A stretch of 64,000 nt of DNA from SAR92 clade bacterium (lineage in GTDB: Bacteria; Pseudomonadota; Gammaproteobacteria; Pseudomonadales; Porticoccaceae): positions 110,172 to 174,171 of the forward strand of contig SHBP01000004.1 in the NCBI GenBank assembly GCA_004211905.1, in the 5' to 3' direction. Both the position numbers and the translations under genes were made by a program. Shown here piece after piece: positions 52,700-61,906 of the stretch. The stretch's first letter is position 1. Each line of letters opens with the position of its first letter. The notes beneath the pieces are model-generated. The model ran no database searches and was not told where the DNA came from. It saw only the letters and a list, made by a program, of their open reading frames with translations.

Positions 52700-53047
52700 C
52701 TAATCATTACTTACTAGTAACTCTGTCTGATAGATATCGAGCCAATAATAAAAATCTTCTTCATAAAGCTCTTCAACTGTTTCATCTGAATCAGACTGAG
52801 CGTGCAGGGCTTTGTCGATACTGTTGTCAGTCGAGAGAGAGTCAGTATCATAGGGAACCATCAAACTAAACGCCAAAATAGTGCTAAAAGCGCCTGCAGT
52901 TAACCATTTAATAGAGCGATAGGAAGGTGATTTTTGCTCCAGCGCAAATTTTCTACTTCTGGCAAGGCGAAATATATCTGTTGCCTGTGTATTTTCTTCA
53001 AGGAATTGCAAGTCATCCGCAAACTCTGAATTTGGCTTCTTAGTCAT
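52700..53047 (-). CDS. Single-span membrane protein paired with the ECF sigma factor
   Basis: A 115-residue protein: a charged cytosolic N-terminus (about 1-45), one membrane helix (WLTAGAFSTILAFSLMVP, about 48-65) and a very acidic outer part ending in EEDFYYWLDIYQTELL. It overlaps the sigma-factor gene by eight bases and follows it, the usual place of an anti-sigma factor, but there is no zinc-binding anti-sigma motif (HxxxCxxC). Role as anti-sigma or membrane partner is inferred from position and topology. Confidence 0.65.
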   Translation of the reverse strand: MTKKPNSEFADDLQFLEENTQATDIFRLARSRKFALEQKSPSYRSIKWLTAGAFSTILAFSLMVPYDTDSLSTDNSIDKALHAQSDSDETVEELYEEDFYYWLDIYQTELLVSND

Positions 53048-53666
53048 TGTAATCCTCCTTAAGCGCGCTTCTTAATCGATTCATAGCACGTGAATAGTGT
53101 GTTTTTACACTACCTTCGCTACAACCCATCGCCTTCGCAGTTTCCCGAGTGCTAAGACCCTCCCAGGTACGGAGTATAAAAGCTTGCTTTTGACGTCCAG
53201 CTAGGCCTTGAATCTGGCTCGCGAGTTTTGCTGTATTCTGCTTCCGAATCATCATCGCATCTGGTTCTTCTGATGACCGGGCTATACCTTGCTCCACCGC
53301 AGTGTTGCAGTAGTCTTGAGCGTCCTCGATATCAGATTTCTTCCATGGAAACAGCCGATCTTTAACTGTATTACGGCGGTAATAATCCGTAATTTTGCTG
53401 TTCAATATGCGGTAAAAAAGAGGCTTCCACGCCCTGTGGTCTTTGTCGGCATACTTTTCTACTAATTTATACATCGATTCTTGAACAATATCATGAGCAT
53501 CATCCAAGCTGCGGGTGCTTAGTCGAGCCATATGAAAGGCACGCCTTTCAATGTACTTTAAGAATTGGTCAATCGAGTTGTATTCGAGGGTCACAACGGT
53601 AGTGTCCGATTGACAATCTTCCACCAAAGGTTTGTTATGCTTCGCTTTAATGTGTGCAAGGCTCAT
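53040..53666 (-). CDS. ECF-type RNA polymerase sigma factor
   Basis: A 208-residue sigma-70-family factor with region 2 (AFHMARLSTRSLDDAHDIVQ, then ESMYKLVEKY) and region 4 (RQKQAFILRTWEGLSTRETA, then KAMGCSEGSVKTHYSRAMNRLR). The linker between them (FPWKKSDIEDAQ..) is longer than in RpoE. Regions 1 and 3 are missing, as in ECF factors. The target regulon is unknown; the overlapping downstream membrane protein probably controls it. Confidence 0.88.
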   Translation of the reverse strand: MSLAHIKAKHNKPLVEDCQSDTTVVTLEYNSIDQFLKYIERRAFHMARLSTRSLDDAHDIVQESMYKLVEKYADKDHRAWKPLFYRILNSKITDYYRRNTVKDRLFPWKKSDIEDAQDYCNTAVEQGIARSSEEPDAMMIRKQNTAKLASQIQGLAGRQKQAFILRTWEGLSTRETAKAMGCSEGSVKTHYSRAMNRLRSALKEDYND

Positions 53667-53733
53667 AGGCTCATTTTAATCCACAACTTGTATCACTATA
53701 ACGAAAACCACGAAGATTGGTTGACTTAGTTTT

Positions 53734-54558
53734 CTATAGCGCGAAGTCAGCCCAAATAGGGCAGTGGTCAGATGGTTTTTCTGACGCTCTGGCCTTGAAA
53801 TCAATTCCAGTCCCTTCAAGCACATCTACGAGATTTTGGGTTGCCAGAATTAAGTCGATTCGCAGGCCTCGCTTAGGTTCTTGCTCATAACCTCGACTAC
53901 GATAGTCAAACCAACTAAAAGAACTTTGATCATTGGAGTTCATATGCCGAAACGTGTCAATTAACCCGGTATTCAACAGATTCTGCAGCCATTCTCGCTC
54001 TTCCGGAAGAAAGCAGCAGATACCCCGCTGTAGCCAGCGTTTGGCATTTTCAGGCTTTATTCCTACATCAGCATCGGTTGCTGCAACATTCATATCGCCC
54101 ATAACAACAACATTGTCGTTAGTAGCAAAGGTGTCAGTTATATAACGAGTGAGGTCTGAGTAATATTTTTCCTTGGCTGGGAACTTCGTAGGATGCTTAC
54201 GGCTCTCTCCCTGAGGAAAATAGCCATTAATCACATGCAGTACTTTCCCATTCACTAAATACTCACCATGAATCACACGACGTTGAGCGTCTTCTTCATC
54301 AGATGGGAAGCCTCGCAAGACAGTATTTGCTTTGGTTTTGCTTAACAGAGCCACGCCGTAATGGCCTTTCTGACCAAAAAAGTCAACGTTATAGCCCAAG
54401 ACTGTTATTGCCTCAACAGGAAACTCCTCGTCACTAACTTTGATTTCCTGCAAACCTAATACGTCGGGCTTATGTTCCTCTAAAACCTTTTCTATCTGAT
54501 GTAGTCTGGCTCTTATGCCATTGACGTTGAACGACATTACTCTCGTTTTAGGGCCCAT
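53734..54558 (-). CDS. xthA: Exodeoxyribonuclease III
   Basis: A 274-residue AP endonuclease and 3'-5' exonuclease for base excision repair. The motifs of the Exo III fold are present: SFNVNGIRARL, LQEIKV (metal Glu), VVMGDMNVA (Asp/Asn), LRIDLIL and SDHCPIWADF (catalytic Asp-His). The start ATG shares one base with the prc stop (TGATG), so it is translationally coupled to prc, an uncommon pairing. Confidence 0.9.
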   Translation of the reverse strand: MGPKTRVMSFNVNGIRARLHQIEKVLEEHKPDVLGLQEIKVSDEEFPVEAITVLGYNVDFFGQKGHYGVALLSKTKANTVLRGFPSDEEDAQRRVIHGEYLVNGKVLHVINGYFPQGESRKHPTKFPAKEKYYSDLTRYITDTFATNDNVVVMGDMNVAATDADVGIKPENAKRWLQRGICCFLPEEREWLQNLLNTGLIDTFRHMNSNDQSSFSWFDYRSRGYEQEPKRGLRIDLILATQNLVDVLEGTGIDFKARASEKPSDHCPIWADFAL

Positions 54559-56711
54559 CAGTCATTCACTCTTTCAGATTCAACTTGCGCTAATCGCTGC
54601 ACTTTTCTAGTGCTTTCTATGAAGATTTGTTGGCCAAGAATTCTGCCAGCCTCAAATAAAAGGGGATCGGTTTCTGAAATATTAGCCTCTTCCTCTTCTT
54701 CCTCTTGCAACTGGGCTTGCTCTTCAGGTAGATCACTCTCATTTTCTTCATTAATTTCATCACTATTTCTCCAAGCTTCAAGAGTAGCGAACGGCTCTTG
54801 ACCCTTTGCAAGCAGACGTCTATTCTCAATTTCAAAGAGTCCTAGATCCCAGCTTGCACTACGAATGCGACGTTGTTCGAGGTTAAGAGATAATGATTTT
54901 TCCCTTGCCCATTTATCACTTAATTCAATCCGCTCAATCAAGCTAGCAAAGTCAGGGTCTTCTTTGCGACGCTCAAGATGTGACTCAGTTAATGGGCTAA
55001 TAAATGCTTTAAGCTCATCTTTAGTTTGGTGAGGAACCCGATGAATACTGTCCCAGGGAAGGGCATTATCTTGATGACTTTCACCTACCTCATCAAGATC
55101 ATGTACCGAAGGGAAGGAAATATCCGGCAAAATACCTCGGTGTTGAGTGCTGTCACCAGAAACACGATAGAACTTGGATACGGTCATTTTCAATTGCCCG
55201 CTACTTAACGCGGTTATGTCTTGCACGGTTCCTTTACCAAAACTCTGACTGCCAACGACGAGCGCTCTGCCGTAATCCTGTAGCGCACCTGCAAATATCT
55301 CCGATGCAGATGCACTCAGTCGATTGATCATGACAAGGAGAGGGCCGTTATAAACCGCACGTCTATAAGCTCGCTGATTACGCTGCACACGCATATCAGA
55401 GTCCCTAATTTGAACCACAGGCCCGTAATCGATAAATAGATCGGTCAAGGATGTCGCTTCATATAGAGACCCACCACCATTACTTCGCAGATCCACCACA
55501 ATGCCATCCACGTCGGCATCTTTAAGTTCCTCAACAAGCTTGTATACATCTCGAGTGGTGCTCTTGTAATTTGGATCGCGAGCCCTGTAGGCCTCAAAGT
55601 CCATGTAGAAAGCTGGAATATCAATAACTCCTAATTTGTATGTCTGACCCTCATTAACAATATTAAGTATCTTACTTTGAGCTGATTTATTTTCCAATTT
55701 GACAGTATCTCTGACGATAGTGATCGTTTTTGTGTTACTGCTATCTCCCTTAGACGGGATGAACTGAAGTCTTACCGTGGTATCTTTCGCGCCTCTAATT
55801 AAAGCGACTACATCATCAATTCGCCACCCTATGACATCGACAATATCTTCCTCTGCTTGCCCCACACCAACAATCTTGTCCTCAGCTTTTAGCACACCAT
55901 GAAGATCCGCTGGGCCTCCAGGGACAATTCGATTAATCTTTGTGTAGTCATCTTCAGTAGAAAGCTCCGCGCCTATACCTTCAAGGGACAGAGACATATT
56001 GATTTGAAAATTCTCATTTGTTCTAGGACTAAAATATGACGTGTGTGGGTCGTAAAGAGCGGCCAGGGCATTTGCATAGAGTTGCAAAACATCTTGGCTA
56101 TCTCGTTGCTCAAATTGCTTGATTTGATTTTTGTAACGCTTAACCAATAGCTCCCTAGCATCTGCCTCTTCTTTTTCATTAAGTATTAGGCGAATCATCG
56201 AATCTACAAGGCGCTTTTCCCAAAACTCAGATGCCTCTGCTTGGGACTTGAACCAAGACCGGAGTTCTGGATCAAAAATAATGGAATCTGAAGTGTCAAA
56301 GTCAAATACATAATTTTCGTCTTCTAACAAAATGATGTTTCTTTCTAGCTGCGCCATCGCGCGGTCGCGAACACGATTGAACATGATAAACCCAGGCTCG
56401 ATATCACCTCGCTTTGACAAATCATCAAGTTTTGACCGCCATTTTTCAAACTCATCAATATCACTTTGTAAGAAGTAGTTCTTACCTGAATCTAGCGTAT
56501 TAATGTATTCGTCTAAATACCGAACAGATAGCGCATCATCAATTTCTTGACTCCGATAATGCCGGCTAGCAAGACGCTCAAAAATCTCACGATACAAAGA
56601 TGACTGGCCATCTTCAGTTTCAATAGGTACAGAAGCAGCGACCGAAAGGCTGAAAATCAATGTTGGCAGAAAAATCAACCGACAAGAAAGAGTACGAAAA
56701 AGCTGATACAT
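54558..56711 (-). CDS. prc: Tail-specific protease Prc (C-terminal processing peptidase)
   Basis: A 717-residue periplasmic S41 protease. It has a signal peptide (FLPTLIFSLSVAASV, cut near residue 28), an N-terminal helical domain with LYANALAALYDPHTSYFSPR, a PDZ domain (SLEGIGAELSTEDDYTKINR onward, about 240-330), and the catalytic core with Ser in NRLSASASEIFAGALQDYGR and Lys in SFGKGTVQ. It trims proteins such as PBP3 and Spr at their C-termini. The tail carries a glutamate run (QLQEEEEEEANI). No terminator separates it from xthA. Confidence 0.93.
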   Translation of the reverse strand: MYQLFRTLSCRLIFLPTLIFSLSVAASVPIETEDGQSSLYREIFERLASRHYRSQEIDDALSVRYLDEYINTLDSGKNYFLQSDIDEFEKWRSKLDDLSKRGDIEPGFIMFNRVRDRAMAQLERNIILLEDENYVFDFDTSDSIIFDPELRSWFKSQAEASEFWEKRLVDSMIRLILNEKEEADARELLVKRYKNQIKQFEQRDSQDVLQLYANALAALYDPHTSYFSPRTNENFQINMSLSLEGIGAELSTEDDYTKINRIVPGGPADLHGVLKAEDKIVGVGQAEEDIVDVIGWRIDDVVALIRGAKDTTVRLQFIPSKGDSSNTKTITIVRDTVKLENKSAQSKILNIVNEGQTYKLGVIDIPAFYMDFEAYRARDPNYKSTTRDVYKLVEELKDADVDGIVVDLRSNGGGSLYEATSLTDLFIDYGPVVQIRDSDMRVQRNQRAYRRAVYNGPLLVMINRLSASASEIFAGALQDYGRALVVGSQSFGKGTVQDITALSSGQLKMTVSKFYRVSGDSTQHRGILPDISFPSVHDLDEVGESHQDNALPWDSIHRVPHQTKDELKAFISPLTESHLERRKEDPDFASLIERIELSDKWAREKSLSLNLEQRRIRSASWDLGLFEIENRRLLAKGQEPFATLEAWRNSDEINEENESDLPEEQAQLQEEEEEEANISETDPLLFEAGRILGQQIFIESTRKVQRLAQVESERVND

Positions 56712-56810
56712 AACATATCCTTTAAATTTAACTAAAGTTTACCAGAACTTCGCCTAATGCATAGGCCACAAGGGAGCTAAAGTAGAGTTAAAAACCACCA
56801 AGGTTGACTA

Positions 56811-56824
56811 ATACAGTGTATTTC
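56811..56824 (+). repeat. Direct repeat ATACAGTGTATTTC, copy 1
   Basis: A 14-bp sequence identical to 58883-58896. It contains the odd palindrome ATACA-G-TGTAT. It lies 158 bp upstream of the DUF885 start, in the 270-bp prc/DUF885 divergent region. Confidence 0.6.
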
Positions 56825-56981
56825 TTGGAAAAAAGACGGTGTTTCCGCTTTCTCCCTGTGATGACGCTCGAGTATCATATAAAAACAGTACAAATGAAGC
56901 ATTCAAGACTAGAGTTTTTAAGGGATTAGACATAGTATTTCGTCTATATTTTGGATTTTACTCATTTGCTGGAGCGAAGAT

Positions 56982-58808
56982 ATGAATAAGATTTTGTTTA
57001 TGGCATTAATGCTTGTGTCAAGTCTAGCCTTGAGCAATAACCATGAAAGGTCAGAAACTGAAAAACTTAATGCATGGTTTGAGGTGAAGTATGAAGAAGA
57101 GTTAATGATGAGCCCCCTTGGCTTAACTTTTCAGGGTCGCAAAGACCGGTACAACGAAATTGATGATATGAGTGAGGCTACTCAACTCAAAAGAATCCAA
57201 TGGAAAGGCCACTCCGTTGAGGAAATGGTGTCAACCTTTGACTATAGCAAGCTTAGCGATGCCGCCAAAATATCCTATGACCTATGGGAGCATCAATACG
57301 AATCAGCACTTGCTGGTAGGGCGTTTATGCGACGAGGCTACATATTCCATCAAATGAGTGGTATTCATTCGTTCTTCCCTACACTGATGATGAATTATCA
57401 TACTGTCGAGACCAAGCAAGATATGACGGACTATATTTCGCGTATTAGTGGCATTGGTGCTGCAATGGCAGAGCTTACAGGGCAAGCGAAGCTTGCGGCA
57501 GGTGAGGGCGTCCGACCTCCTCGTTTTGCCTATGAGATTGTGATGAAGGAATCCAAGGCAATAATCTCGGGAGCTCCATTTGATGATAGCGGGACAGATT
57601 CGACTCTGTGGGCTGATGCTAATACGAAGGTATCTGCCCTAGTTAAAGCAGACACAATTACGCAAAAGCAGGGTGATGGCCTAATAAAAGCAGTACGAAC
57701 TGCGCTTATCAATGATTTTGCTCCGGGCTATGATGATTTGATAGCGTTCATGACAGACGACTTGAAAAATACAAGTGAGGAAGCTTTAGGCGTGCACGCA
57801 CTTCCTGAGGGTGATGAGTTCTATAAGTATCGCTTAAAGAGTCTCACCACTACTGATATGACGGCAGATCAAATACACCAACTCGGGCTTGATGAAGTCA
57901 GACGTATTCGGGGTGAAATGGAGATTATCAAGGAAAAAGATGGCTTCAAAGGAACGCTGCAAGAGTATTTTTCCTATATCAGGGACAGTAAAGATAATGA
58001 AAAATTGTACTATGAAAACACTGACGAAGGGAGGCAAGGGTATATAGATGACGCAACAGCGGCCATTGAAAACCTCAAAAAAGAGCTACCGAACTATTTT
58101 GGCATTTTGCCTAAGGCTGATTTAGTAGTAAAACGCGTCGAAGCCTTCCGCGAGCAAGACGGTGCACCACAGCATTACTTCCCAGGCACACCCGATGGTT
58201 CAAGGCCTGGGGTGTATTATGCGCACCTTTCAGATATGAAGGCCATGCCAAAGAATGAGCTTGAAGTCATTGCTTACCATGAGGGGCTGCCTGGTCATCA
58301 TATGCAGATCTCTATTGCACAAGAGCTTAAAGGTATTCCCAAGTTCCGCACACAGGCTGGTAGCACAGCCTATGTAGAAGGGTGGGCGCTGTATACCGAG
58401 GCGCTCGCAAAAGAGATGCCAAATACTTACGTGACCTTAGGATCTGATTTTGGACGTTTAGGCAGTGAAATGTGGCGCGCGATTCGTCTTGTTGTAGACA
58501 CAGGAATGCACTATAAAAAATGGTCACAACAACAAGCGGTTGATTTTTTCTCCGAAAACTCGCCAGCGCCGCTAGAGACTATCGAGACTGAGATTCGCCG
58601 CTACCTAGTAGTCCCCGGTCAAGCGACGGCCTATAAAATCGGCATGATCGAGATTCAACGTTTGCGAAAAATGGCTGAAAGCCAATTAGGGGATAAGTTT
58701 GATATCAAAGCCTTCCACGATACTGTGCTGGGTGGTGGGGCATTGCCGCTTGGTATGCTTGAGCGCCAGGTCAGAAACTGGATAAAGGCTACTAAAGTAG
58801 AGAAGTAG
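56982..58808 (+). CDS. Exported DUF885 family protein (putative metallopeptidase)
   Basis: A 608-residue protein with a signal peptide (MNKILFMALMLVSSLALS, cut near residue 19) and the DUF885 domain over the rest. The motif HEGLPGHH (433-440) matches the HExGHH-like zinc-binding motif of the family, with a downstream Glu in YVEGWALYTE as the third ligand. Members are thought to be secreted peptidases. Other family traits are YFPGTPDGSRPGVYYAHL and RRYLVVPGQATAYKIG. ATG 56982 follows GGAGCGAAGAT. Two 14-bp repeats flank the gene. Confidence 0.87.
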   Translation: MNKILFMALMLVSSLALSNNHERSETEKLNAWFEVKYEEELMMSPLGLTFQGRKDRYNEIDDMSEATQLKRIQWKGHSVEEMVSTFDYSKLSDAAKISYDLWEHQYESALAGRAFMRRGYIFHQMSGIHSFFPTLMMNYHTVETKQDMTDYISRISGIGAAMAELTGQAKLAAGEGVRPPRFAYEIVMKESKAIISGAPFDDSGTDSTLWADANTKVSALVKADTITQKQGDGLIKAVRTALINDFAPGYDDLIAFMTDDLKNTSEEALGVHALPEGDEFYKYRLKSLTTTDMTADQIHQLGLDEVRRIRGEMEIIKEKDGFKGTLQEYFSYIRDSKDNEKLYYENTDEGRQGYIDDATAAIENLKKELPNYFGILPKADLVVKRVEAFREQDGAPQHYFPGTPDGSRPGVYYAHLSDMKAMPKNELEVIAYHEGLPGHHMQISIAQELKGIPKFRTQAGSTAYVEGWALYTEALAKEMPNTYVTLGSDFGRLGSEMWRAIRLVVDTGMHYKKWSQQQAVDFFSENSPAPLETIETEIRRYLVVPGQATAYKIGMIEIQRLRKMAESQLGDKFDIKAFHDTVLGGGALPLGMLERQVRNWIKATKVEK

Positions 58809-58827
58809 CTTATTTAGAACCAATTTA

Positions 58828-58859
58828 CTATGTCCGCTAATCTCAATTAGTAGACATAG
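58828..58859. repeat. 32-bp interrupted inverted repeat upstream of the recombinase gene
   Basis: CTATGTC-CG-CTAAT-CTCA-ATTAG-TA-GACATAG: 14-bp arms with two adjacent mismatches around a 4-bp centre, between the DUF885 stop and the tyrosine recombinase start. No T tract follows, so a simple terminator is doubtful. The layout would suit a site bound by a dimeric protein, possibly the recombinase itself. Confidence 0.55.
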
Positions 58860-58882
58860 CTAGACAATCCTTTATACGGCTG

Positions 58883-58896
58883 ATACAGTGTATTTC
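58883..58896 (+). repeat. Direct repeat ATACAGTGTATTTC, copy 2
   Basis: Identical to 56811-56824. It lies 32 bp upstream of the recombinase ATG, in its promoter region. Confidence 0.6.
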
Positions 58897-58928
58897 AATG
58901 AAATTGCCGTCTACAGCTAAATAACAAT

Positions 58929-60206
58929 ATGTCTAAAGCATTTACTGCCACACCACTCTTTGACGCCCATAAGACCTTCGTACGCTTACCGATGGGCCCT
59001 GCGATGCTGAATGATTATCCAGACTCAAAGCTTTTCATAGACAAAATTGCATCGGATATACCAGATGCCACTCAAGATTTCTTTTACACTCAGTCTTTCC
59101 TGAAGAGCTACAGTCGGAAAAGTGAAGCCACCTATCGCGGTTACCGCAATGAGGTTGAGCGTTTGCTGCTGTGGTCCTGGACCGTTGCTAACAAGAGCGT
59201 AATTAAACTTAAACGCCCTGATTTGGAGGCGTACTTTGATTTCGTGCACAGTCCGCCAGCACCTTGGGTTGGTATGTCTGTAGCTGATCGCTTTAAGATA
59301 AAAAACGGACAGTCTCGTCAAAATAAAAATTGGCGCCCATTTGTGGTGAAAATAGCCAAACAGGACCGTAAAAATGCCCTAGACAACGGCTTAACTATTC
59401 CACATAGCACAGATGGCCACTCGTTATCCCATGAAGCCATGAAGATTTGTTACTCGGCTTTGTCGTGCTTTTATGACTATCTAACCGACGAAGGCTATGC
59501 ATTTGGTAATCCAATACCCGCAATTAGGAAACAATCGCCGTTTTTGATCAAGGGCGCTACATCTAAAAGCATTAAGCGGCTCTCAGACTTGCAGTGGGAT
59601 TATGTATTAGACTGCGCAAGTTCAGCGGCTGACATAGATTCTGAGCACGAACGTACGCTATTTATCATAGCTATGCTTAAAACCCTTTATCTGCGGGTAT
59701 CTGAGCTCTCTGATCGTTCTAACTGGCAGCCTGTTTGGAAGCATTTTTGGCAAGATAGTGACGGCAATAATTGGCTAAAGGTGCTCGGTAAAGGCAATAA
59801 AATACGCGATATTTCAGTGCCTAACTCCCTCGGGCCCTATATCAGGCGCTATGAGAGTTACCGACAGTCTCTTAATCCTAGTTTTGGCCTAAATGCGACC
59901 CTAGTGGCAAAAAATCGCGGTGTTGGAGGCATGACATCGCGCCAACTAAGACGAATAGTCCAACAGGCTTTTGATTTAGCCTATGAAAAGATGCGCTCCG
60001 AAGGGTTTATTGATGAGGCTCTTGCACTGCGAGAAGCCACCACGCACTGGCTGCGACATACGGGAGCATCGCAAGATATAGCAACTCGCCCTCTTAAGCA
60101 TATGGCTGACGATTTGGGTCATGCAAGTATGGGAACAACCGATCAAGTTTATATTCAGTCGGATATGAAAGAACGAGCAAGAACAGGAAAAGAAAGAGAC
60201 GTTTAG
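58929..60206 (+). CDS. Tyrosine-type site-specific recombinase/integrase (solitary)
   Basis: A 425-residue recombinase with all core catalytic residues: Arg256 in LYLRVSEL, a Lys in LGKGNKIRDISVP, His373 and Arg376 in HWLRHTGAS, His398 in LGHASMG and nucleophile Tyr408 in TDQVYIQSD. The N-terminal SAM-like DNA-binding part contains YSRKSEATYRGYRNEVERLL. It is longer than XerC/XerD by about 120 residues, with an insert between the core-binding and catalytic parts. No tRNA, excisionase, transposase or phage gene is near, so it is not obviously part of a mobile element. Confidence 0.88.
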   Translation: MSKAFTATPLFDAHKTFVRLPMGPAMLNDYPDSKLFIDKIASDIPDATQDFFYTQSFLKSYSRKSEATYRGYRNEVERLLLWSWTVANKSVIKLKRPDLEAYFDFVHSPPAPWVGMSVADRFKIKNGQSRQNKNWRPFVVKIAKQDRKNALDNGLTIPHSTDGHSLSHEAMKICYSALSCFYDYLTDEGYAFGNPIPAIRKQSPFLIKGATSKSIKRLSDLQWDYVLDCASSAADIDSEHERTLFIIAMLKTLYLRVSELSDRSNWQPVWKHFWQDSDGNNWLKVLGKGNKIRDISVPNSLGPYIRRYESYRQSLNPSFGLNATLVAKNRGVGGMTSRQLRRIVQQAFDLAYEKMRSEGFIDEALALREATTHWLRHTGASQDIATRPLKHMADDLGHASMGTTDQVYIQSDMKERARTGKERDV

Positions 60207-60421
60207 CATTATAATACAATTACTTATAGCGGCAACTTAATACCAATCCTAGGGATAAAACCCCGTCTTTTATTGATGATTCCGAGAGTCGAGCGCCCTA
60301 CTAGTGAATCCAAGTTTTAATGTTAATGATTTTCATCAATAAGTTGACGTTAACGATATGGCCACGGCAACAACCATTAATTCCCTTAACCAAAGAGATA
60401 CTGCATAAGGCCGGAGTAACG

Positions 60422-60451
60422 TGTTTGACGCTCTAGCGTGGCTAAACGCAC
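60422..60451 (-). terminator. Bulged hairpin downstream of puuA
   Basis: The core ACGCT-CT-AGCGT lies inside longer partly paired flanks (GTGTTT .. AAACGCAC), starting seven bases past the puuA stop on the minus strand. No T tract follows, so a rho-independent role is unsure. Confidence 0.35.
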
Positions 60452-60457
60452 TTGAGC

Positions 60458-61801
60458 TTAGACATTAAGGAGCAGATGCTCCCTCTCCCACGAGGATATA
60501 ACCCGGTTAAACTCTTCAAACTCCACCAGCTTAATCGAAGTGTAGAGCTGAATGAATTTCTCGCCGAAAATATCAATAATATCTTGATCATCCTGGAGCC
60601 CACGCAAGGCCTCCTCTAGAGTCCTTGGCACATCAACATCCTCCTCGTAAGCGTTACCTTCATAGGCTTCCGATGGTTGTATCTTATTCTTCATTCCAAG
60701 GTAGCCACATAGCAACGTCGCAGCAATAGCTAAATAAGGGTTTACATCTGCACCGGGGAATCGATTCTCAACTCTGTAATTCTTGGCTCCCGCGTCTGGC
60801 ACTCGCAGGCCAGTAGTACGATTATCATAGCCCCAGTGCAAGTTGATTGGCGCTGAAACCTCCCGCGTAAAGCGTCGATACGAGTTCACGTTGGGCGCAT
60901 AGAGACTCATAACATAGGGTGTATATTTCTGAAGCCCTCCAATATAGTGATAAAAAGATTCGCTATATTCACCCTTATCATTAGTAAAAATATTAGCACC
61001 GGTACTTTTATTGAGAATACTTTGATGTATGTGCGTAGCTGAACCCGGTTCCTCAGCCATGGGTTTAGCCATAAAGGTTGCATACATGCCCTCTTTTAAG
61101 GCTGCTTCGCGCACTGTTCGTTTGAACGTAAATACCTGATCAGCAAGACTAAGAGGGTCTCCATGTATAAAATTGACCTCAAGTTGTGCAGCACCTGACT
61201 CATGAATCAGCGTATCTATATCTAGGCTCATCGCATCGCAATAGCCGTACATTCTTTCGACAAATGGCTCAAACTCATTTGCAGCATCAATACTATAAGA
61301 CTGGCGGGCAGTCTCAGGCCGCCCAGAACGCCCAATGGGCGGCTTAAGCGCTAGACCAGGGTTAGGGTTCTTCTCTACAAGGTAAAACTCCATCTCCGGC
61401 GCAACAACTGGACTTAAACCTTCTTTTTCGTACAGAGCAAGTACCCGTTTCAATACGTTTCTACTCGAAAAAGGATGTGGCTCACCGTCTTTAGTAAAGC
61501 AGTCATGAATGATTTGACCAGTACTCTCATTAGCCCAAGGGACTAAGCGCTTTGTCTCTAGAACTGGTTCAAGCAGCATGTCACCATCAATAGTGTCTAG
61601 CAGATCCCAAAAATCATCTGAATATTCGCCCGTGACAGTTTGAGCCAATATCCCCTCTGGCAAGCGGCTGTCTTCTTTAAGAAACTTTTTGGCTGGAATG
61701 AACTTTCCTCGAGCGTTCCCCGTCATGTCGGGAACCAAGCATTCCACTTCTGTAATCTTGTTCTCTTTCAGCCAGCTCTCTATGGTTTGTTGTTGGGCCA
61801 T
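60458..61801 (-). CDS. puuA: Gamma-glutamylputrescine synthetase (glutamine synthetase family)
   Basis: A 447-residue ATP-dependent ligase joining glutamate to putrescine, first step of the gamma-glutamyl route of putrescine use. GS-fold motifs are APEMEFYLV, AAQLEVNF, GSATHIHQS, NSYRRFTREVSAP, NHR-type RVENRFPGADVNPYLAIAA split over the ATP site. The N-terminus and divergence from puuB favour PuuA/SpuI over GlnA. ATG 61801 is preceded by AGGTATGCC. The shared intergenic region with puuB holds two palindromic operators. Confidence 0.9.
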   Translation of the reverse strand: MAQQQTIESWLKENKITEVECLVPDMTGNARGKFIPAKKFLKEDSRLPEGILAQTVTGEYSDDFWDLLDTIDGDMLLEPVLETKRLVPWANESTGQIIHDCFTKDGEPHPFSSRNVLKRVLALYEKEGLSPVVAPEMEFYLVEKNPNPGLALKPPIGRSGRPETARQSYSIDAANEFEPFVERMYGYCDAMSLDIDTLIHESGAAQLEVNFIHGDPLSLADQVFTFKRTVREAALKEGMYATFMAKPMAEEPGSATHIHQSILNKSTGANIFTNDKGEYSESFYHYIGGLQKYTPYVMSLYAPNVNSYRRFTREVSAPINLHWGYDNRTTGLRVPDAGAKNYRVENRFPGADVNPYLAIAATLLCGYLGMKNKIQPSEAYEGNAYEEDVDVPRTLEEALRGLQDDQDIIDIFGEKFIQLYTSIKLVEFEEFNRVISSWEREHLLLNV

Positions 61802-61824
61802 GGCATACCTTGCTTATATAAAAG

Positions 61825-61862
61825 TTGAATAATCATTCAATTAAAGTTGAATTATTATTCAA
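61825..61862. promoter_or_regulatory. Two TTGAAT-N4-ATTCAA operators in the puuA/puuB intergenic region
   Basis: Site 1 is TTGAATAATCATTCAA (61825-61840); site 2 is TTGAATTATTATTCAA (61847-61862). Both have perfect 6-bp arms. They are in direct repeat (AAAGTTGAAT...) with centres exactly 22 bp apart, two helical turns, so two dimers would bind the same face. They lie 24-45 bp from both start codons. The TetR protein at 63178 is the obvious binder. Confidence 0.75.
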
Positions 61863-61906
61863 AAACATCATAATGTCAATTTTAGCCATGCTTGAGATAA
61901 GGTTTT

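Noticed and set aside
56811..58896. ATACAGTGTAT as a LexA (SOS) box
   Set aside because: The CTG-N10-CAG spacing of gammaproteobacterial LexA sites is not met at either copy.
60422..60451. Inverted repeat after puuA as a recombinase attachment site
   Set aside because: It shares no sequence with the 32-bp repeat upstream of the recombinase and its place just after a stop codon fits a transcript 3' hairpin better.
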